Below are positions 59,579 to 64,000 of a stretch of 64,000 nt of DNA, one piece after another. Location: positions 20,528 to 84,527 of the forward strand of contig CALKTD010000014.1 of NCBI GenBank assembly GCA_937997345.1. Direction: 5' to 3'. The DNA comes from an uncultured Atopobium sp. (GTDB lineage Bacteria > Actinomycetota > Coriobacteriia > Coriobacteriales > Atopobiaceae). The notes under the pieces are model-generated. The model searched no databases and was not told the origin of the DNA. It saw only the letters and a list, made by a program, of their open reading frames with translations. A program made the translations under genes and the position numbers. Within the stretch, counting starts at the first letter, position 1. Each line of letters begins with the position of its first letter.

Positions 59579-62500
59579 TTACTCCTCAACCTCGTCGTCG
59601 CCACCAAGCTCTTCAAGAACTCCCAGAGCGGCGGGCATCAGCTGCTCTTCATTTCGGTGGAACGGATACGCCAGTTTATGCGTCTTTGGATACACGATAG
59701 CACCGCGACCCTTCAACTTGAGAGCTTGTTCGCGAGGAATTTCTACACCCAGATATACCAAGCGTCCATTTGTCAGACTCACTGACGTTGCACCCAGACG
59801 CTGCGCGCGAATGCGTACGCGAGCGCGATCAAACAAGTTCTTACCCGCAAGAGGCAAGGCGCCAAAGCTATTCTCGGTATCTTGCTGAAGCACATCCACA
59901 TCGGAAAGCTCTGTAGCTGCGGCAAGACGACGATACACCAAAACACGTCGGTCAACCTCTGGCAGATAGTCCTCATCAAGATAGAAATCTGCAGGTAAAT
60001 TGATGGTTACCTCGGCCTGCTCAAGCTCTGCGGACTCACCGCGAGCCTCAGCAACTGCCTCGCCCAGCATCTGCGTAAAGAGATCAAAGCCAACGCTGGA
60101 AAGGTTTCCGTGCTGCTCAGCGCCCATAAGGGAGCCCGCACCTCTAATCTCCAGGTCACGCATGGCAATGCGCATGCCGCTGCCCAGGTCCTGGAACTCG
60201 TTGATTGCCGTCAAGCGCTCGGTAGCCTCTTCTGTCAGCGGCAACTCTGCGGGGAACATAAAGTACGCGTATGCCTGCTGCCTACCGCGACCAACACGGC
60301 CCTTGAGCTGGTACAACTGAGCCAGTCCCAGGCGCTGTGAATCCTCAATAATCAACGTGTTAGTGTGCGAGTTGTCAATGCCGGACTCGATGATCGTGGT
60401 GGCCACCAAAACGTCAATCTCGTGCTCCTGGAAGGCAAGCATGACGTTCTCTACCTCACGAGCACTCATCTGACCGTGAGCCACGCCCACGCGAGCCTCT
60501 GGAGCCGCCTCCTCCACGCGAGCCACTGCCTCATCAATAGTGGTCACGCGGTTGGACACATAGTACACCTGTCCTTCTCGCTCCAGCTCACTTCTAATAG
60601 CTGCGGAAACAAGATCCGGGTTGTACTCGCCCACCATTACCTGAACAGGCTTTCTGCCAGGCGGTGGCGTCAGAATTAGGCTCATGTCACGAACGCCACT
60701 CATGGCCATCTGCATGGTGCGCGGAATTGGCGTTGCCGAGAGGGTCAGCACGTCTACCTGCTCGCGCATGTTTTTGAGCTGCTCTTTGTGCTGTACGCCA
60801 AAGCGCTGCTCTTCGTCGATGATAATCAAGCCTAAGTCGTGCGGATTGACGTCAGCTGAGAGCAACCTATGAGTTCCTACCAGCACATCTACGGTTCCGT
60901 CTGCAAATCCCTCAAGCGATTTTTTCTGCTGAGCAGGCGTAACAAAACGCGAAAGCACGCTTACCTTCAAATCAAACGGAGCAAATCGCGAGAAAAACGT
61001 CTCGTAGTGCTGCTGAGCCAAGATGGTAGTTGGGCACAAAATCATAACCTGACGAGCATCTTGGCACGCCTTAAATGCAGCTCTAAGCGCCACCTCTGTC
61101 TTGCCAAAGCCCACGTCGCCGCAAAGCAGACGATCCATTGGCTTGCGCGCTTCCATGTCCAGCTTAATGTCTGCAACTGCGCTTTCTTGATCTGGTGTCA
61201 GCTGATACGGGAAGCTAGACTCCATCTCTTCCTGAGCAGGAGTATCCAGTGAGAACGCGTAACCCGGCACTGAAGCGCGGCGCGTGTAAAGGTCTACCAG
61301 GTCAAACGCCAGTTTCTTGGCGGACTTTCTTGCCTTGTTAGTAGCGCGTGACCAATCCGCCGTGTTAAGCCTGGTAAGACGCGGATTGTTGCCGTCGGGT
61401 CCCACATAGCGCGTGATGCGGTCAACCTGCTCCAGGGGCACATAGAGTTTATCGTCATTGGCATACTCAAGCAGGAAGTAATCACGCTCTCTACCTGCAA
61501 CTTCTTGACGCACAATAGCTGTAAAGTGCGCAATACCGTGCGTTGCGTGGACAACGTAGTCGCCCGGCTTAAACGGGAACGTCACCGTTGTGGGGTCAAT
61601 GCGTTTAGAGCGCTTCTTGTTGCGCGCGCTTCTGGCCGTCAAGTCCGAGACAGAAAGCACTGCTAGATTAGCTGTAGGGATAATGATTCCGGCGGGAACA
61701 GGTGCATCGGTAAACGTGACGCGACCACGCTTGAGTGGCGCGTAAGCACCGTTTTGATCAGGCTCGTTTTCAAGCGCCGTACCCAGCGACTCCTCAAACG
61801 GAATGGACTCATCCGAGAAAAGCAACTTGAGGTGCTCTCGCGCGGCACGGTCTGGAATCGCAAATACCACGGCATCGCGGTCTTGCACCAGCTGCCTCAC
61901 GCGACCCAAAAGCTTTGTGTCCGAGCCTGCAATAGACGGCTGCACCACAGAGAGCTCCGACGTTACCGCAGCTCCCGTGCGCAAAAGTGACGAGAAGGAC
62001 AGGCGTTGCTGCGAGCCAAAGTCCATGGCCTTAGGGTCCGTATACAGACCATCTAGTTTCACTTTTGATGCTGTTGCAGATGCAGAAATTTCGTCAAAGG
62101 CACGCTGACAGTCGTCAAATAGCGAGCGTGGCTCCGCAAGAACTACCAGCGTCTTTGAAGAGATGTGCTCAAGCGGGCTGGCAGTGCCTCCGTACAACAC
62201 GGGAAGATAGCGCTCAAGTGCAGGAGCCTGAGCTCCGCGCTGAATAAGCTCCAGGTCAGCAGCGAGTGCAGAGTTTTCTTGCGCGCGCGTGTAGAGCGCT
62301 TCTTCTGCGCGGCAGATAGTTTCTTTGGTAAACGCAAGCTCTCTAGCTGGGGCAACGGTAACCTCATCAATGGCACCGATAGTCTGTCCAGTTGCTGCCA
62401 CCATGCGCCTGATGCGGTCAATCTCGTCTCCGAAGAACTCAATGCGTACAGGACTTGTAGCTTGAGCTGGGAAGATATCAACCGTATCGCCGTGAATGTG

Positions 62501-63022
62501 AAAGGTGCCAGGAGCATCTACCTCGCCTGTATCGGCGTATCCCATGCCGACGAGCAGCGAGGCCACATCCTCAAAGGGGACGTCGTCGCCAACGGTAAAC
62601 GTTGCAGGAAGAAAATAGCCCGAACCAACAGGGGGAACTCTGCGCATCAGCGCGTGAGCACTTGCAACTACAATGACCTTCTCGCCAGCAGAAAGCTTGG
62701 CGATGGCACGGCACCTAGCTCCAATAAGGGCGTCGTCTGGCGTGGTATCCGACCAGGGACGATCCTTGCGGTTGGGATAGCGCAGCACCGCGTCGTTTCC
62801 CAACCACGCTGCAAGTGAGCGTGCCGTGCGGTCCGCGGCATCCTCGCCCGCGACAACCAGCAAGCATGGGCGGGGATTTTGCGCCCAAAGTACAGCTAAC
62901 ATCAGCGGACGAGCGCTTTGCGAGAGGGACAGTGTGGCGTCTGATCCACGCGAAAGCTCTCGCTTCAGCTTCTCTAGCTCGGGCGCGCTCAGTAGTTGAG
63001 CTGCAACTCTATTGATAAACAC
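59579..63022 (-). CDS. mfd: Transcription-repair coupling factor Mfd
   Basis: 1147-residue ATP-dependent translocase that removes RNA polymerase stalled at DNA lesions and recruits UvrA. Domains in order: UvrB-homology region, RNAP-interaction Tudor-like domain (FKPGDYVVHATHGIAHFTAIVRQEVAGRERDYFLLEYANDDKLYVP), helicase with Walker A LLCGDVGFGKTEVALRAA, DEEQ box IIDEEQRFGV and SAT motif LSATPIPRT, and a C-terminal TRCF domain. The GTG at 63022 follows GGGAGACT and gives the usual length; the frame to 63118 adds 32 residues of no family match. First gene of mfd-gfo-mazG. Confidence 0.95.
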   Translation of the reverse strand: MFINRVAAQLLSAPELEKLKRELSRGSDATLSLSQSARPLMLAVLWAQNPRPCLLVVAGEDAADRTARSLAAWLGNDAVLRYPNRKDRPWSDTTPDDALIGARCRAIAKLSAGEKVIVVASAHALMRRVPPVGSGYFLPATFTVGDDVPFEDVASLLVGMGYADTGEVDAPGTFHIHGDTVDIFPAQATSPVRIEFFGDEIDRIRRMVAATGQTIGAIDEVTVAPARELAFTKETICRAEEALYTRAQENSALAADLELIQRGAQAPALERYLPVLYGGTASPLEHISSKTLVVLAEPRSLFDDCQRAFDEISASATASKVKLDGLYTDPKAMDFGSQQRLSFSSLLRTGAAVTSELSVVQPSIAGSDTKLLGRVRQLVQDRDAVVFAIPDRAAREHLKLLFSDESIPFEESLGTALENEPDQNGAYAPLKRGRVTFTDAPVPAGIIIPTANLAVLSVSDLTARSARNKKRSKRIDPTTVTFPFKPGDYVVHATHGIAHFTAIVRQEVAGRERDYFLLEYANDDKLYVPLEQVDRITRYVGPDGNNPRLTRLNTADWSRATNKARKSAKKLAFDLVDLYTRRASVPGYAFSLDTPAQEEMESSFPYQLTPDQESAVADIKLDMEARKPMDRLLCGDVGFGKTEVALRAAFKACQDARQVMILCPTTILAQQHYETFFSRFAPFDLKVSVLSRFVTPAQQKKSLEGFADGTVDVLVGTHRLLSADVNPHDLGLIIIDEEQRFGVQHKEQLKNMREQVDVLTLSATPIPRTMQMAMSGVRDMSLILTPPPGRKPVQVMVGEYNPDLVSAAIRSELEREGQVYYVSNRVTTIDEAVARVEEAAPEARVGVAHGQMSAREVENVMLAFQEHEIDVLVATTIIESGIDNSHTNTLIIEDSQRLGLAQLYQLKGRVGRGRQQAYAYFMFPAELPLTEEATERLTAINEFQDLGSGMRIAMRDLEIRGAGSLMGAEQHGNLSSVGFDLFTQMLGEAVAEARGESAELEQAEVTINLPADFYLDEDYLPEVDRRVLVYRRLAAATELSDVDVLQQDTENSFGALPLAGKNLFDRARVRIRAQRLGATSVSLTNGRLVYLGVEIPREQALKLKGRGAIVYPKTHKLAYPFHRNEEQLMPAALGVLEELGGDDEVEE

Positions 63023-63262
63023 ACAGTCTCCCGCCATGCCGCTAAACCCACATGCAAACGCATACGGGTTACACCAAACCTTGCTGGACGAGGCGCGTCG
63101 TGCGGCCACGCCGTGCACTTGCCGCGACGTCCCACAAACAGGTTTGATAACTTTTCAATTGGGCTGTTATTGTAGTCGTTATGCTGCTATTTTGCTATTC
63201 TCGACCCACGTGATAACGTAACTACATACTGGGTACACATAGAGGAGCACTAAGGAGAGGTC

Positions 63263-63934
63263 ATGCCCAGAGAATCAAAGAAGGTCAAAGTTGAACGCGG
63301 CATCGAGCTGTGCCGACGCATGCACGAGCTCTATCCAAGCGTCCAGAGCGCGCTGGATTACCACGACGCGTTTACCCTGCTCATCAGCGTTATGCTTTCG
63401 GCACAAACTACTGACGCCGCGGTAAATAAAGTCACACCCGAGCTGTTCCGCCGTTGGCCAGACGCGCCTTCCATGGCAGCAGCAAATGCTGTTGAGGTCG
63501 GGGAGGTCATCCATACCATTGGTTTCTGGCGTGCTAAAGCCAAGCACTGCGTGGAAACTGCGCAAATCCTGCTAACAGAGTACGGAGGAGAAGTGCCGGG
63601 CACCATGGAAGACCTGGTCACGCTCCCGGGCGTTGGGCGAAAGACCGCTAACATCGTACTCAACAAGATGTTTGACGTGGTCGACGGCATCGCGGTGGAC
63701 ACGCACGTATACAGAATCTCCAAGCGCATGCGCCTGAGCTCGGCTTCCACACCACTGGCTGCCGAGAAGGATCTGCTCGCGCTTCTCCCTCACGAATTCT
63801 GGAAAGACGTCAACGAAGAGTGGATTCACTTTGGTCGAGAAACCTGTACCGCTCGCCACCCCAAGTGCGTCGGCTGCCCTATGAGCGATATCTGCCCCTC
63901 CTACGAACAGCCCAACCGCTGGTTCAAGGGATAG
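63263..63934 (+). CDS. nth: Endonuclease III
   Basis: DNA glycosylase/AP lyase that removes oxidised pyrimidines. 223 residues. Helix-hairpin-helix LPGVGRKTANIVLNKMF (about residues 119-135), catalytic Asp in DGIAVDTHVYRISKRM, and C-terminal [4Fe-4S] ligands CTARHPKCVGCPMSDIC (Cys spacing 6-2-5). The start ATG has AAGGAGAGG upstream. It is divergent from mfd. Confidence 0.95.
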   Translation: MPRESKKVKVERGIELCRRMHELYPSVQSALDYHDAFTLLISVMLSAQTTDAAVNKVTPELFRRWPDAPSMAAANAVEVGEVIHTIGFWRAKAKHCVETAQILLTEYGGEVPGTMEDLVTLPGVGRKTANIVLNKMFDVVDGIAVDTHVYRISKRMRLSSASTPLAAEKDLLALLPHEFWKDVNEEWIHFGRETCTARHPKCVGCPMSDICPSYEQPNRWFKG

Positions 63935-64000
63935 GCGTGCTCAAACGCAGTCCAGCACCGGACCACGAGAAATCCAATCTCACAGCAACACCTACGCACA

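Overview
The window reads as a chromosomal segment of a host-associated, fermentative actinobacterium, most likely class Coriobacteriia, family Atopobiaceae (Lancefieldella/Atopobium-like). This is inference. It rests on the moderate GC content, the gene content (PTS sugar uptake, nucleoside scavenging, YjjI/YjjW glycyl-radical pair, 2-hydroxyacyl-CoA dehydratase-type fusion protein, Veg next to IspE) and the absence of respiratory genes here. There are 4 tRNAs, about 46 credible protein genes, one decayed gene, no rRNA, no CRISPR array and no recognisable transposase.

Layout. 0.3-4.3 kb: tRNA-Pro, ispE, veg, nagB, rdgB, rph (all minus). 4.4-6.1 kb: an orphan FtsX-like permease and tRNA-Val with a strong terminator. 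6.1-13.1 kb: a minus-strand operon of an ion-coupled transporter, a hydantoinase/oxoprolinase-type protein, an HExxH protein and an FAD oxidoreductase, beside a ROK-type regulator with a near-perfect operator palindrome. 13.2-17.0 kb: two Cof-type HAD phosphatases, a PH-like membrane protein and pepT. 17.2-24.0 kb: a broken GH32 sucrose-hydrolase gene, then a galactitol-type PTS module with a LacI regulator bracketed by two identical 316-bp direct repeats. 24.1-29.5 kb: a 1584-residue activase/dehydratase fusion and its TetR regulator. 30.1-46.1 kb: a large nucleoside-catabolism region (pdp, cdd, BMP-type nucleoside ABC transporter, deoD, deoB, psuK, psuG, a Crp/Fnr regulator, yjjI, yjjW, deoC). 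46.3-49.0 kb: a hypothetical locus with repeated 22-bp motifs upstream, and an Fe-alcohol dehydrogenase. 49.3-51.8 kb: two overlapping TPR-like paralogs, one with a collagen-like tail, then tRNA-Glu. 51.9-54.7 kb: a split transketolase whose N-terminal subunit is fused to a complete GntR-UTRA regulator. 54.9-64 kb: a 58-residue orphan, tRNA-Leu, ppx/gppA, a DivIC/FtsB-like gene, mazG, a Gfo/Idh/MocA oxidoreductase, mfd and nth.

How it works together. The 30-46 kb block imports nucleosides, splits them phosphorolytically (Pdp, DeoD) or via the pseudouridine route (PsuK, PsuG), isomerises pentose-1-phosphates (DeoB) and cleaves deoxyribose-5-phosphate (DeoC) to glyceraldehyde-3-phosphate and acetaldehyde. 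The nearby Fe-alcohol dehydrogenase could reduce the acetaldehyde. The transketolase pair could process ribose-derived pentose phosphate.

The most unusual signals are: (1) the octamer GGCGAGAA/TTCTCGCC, which I counted 29 times on both strands against about 2 expected, with a 13-base intergenic form repeated five times and one inverted pair forming a terminator, a pattern like DNA-uptake sequences; (2) the GntR-UTRA-transketolase fusion; (3) the 316-bp repeats and the 22-bp motif family within them.
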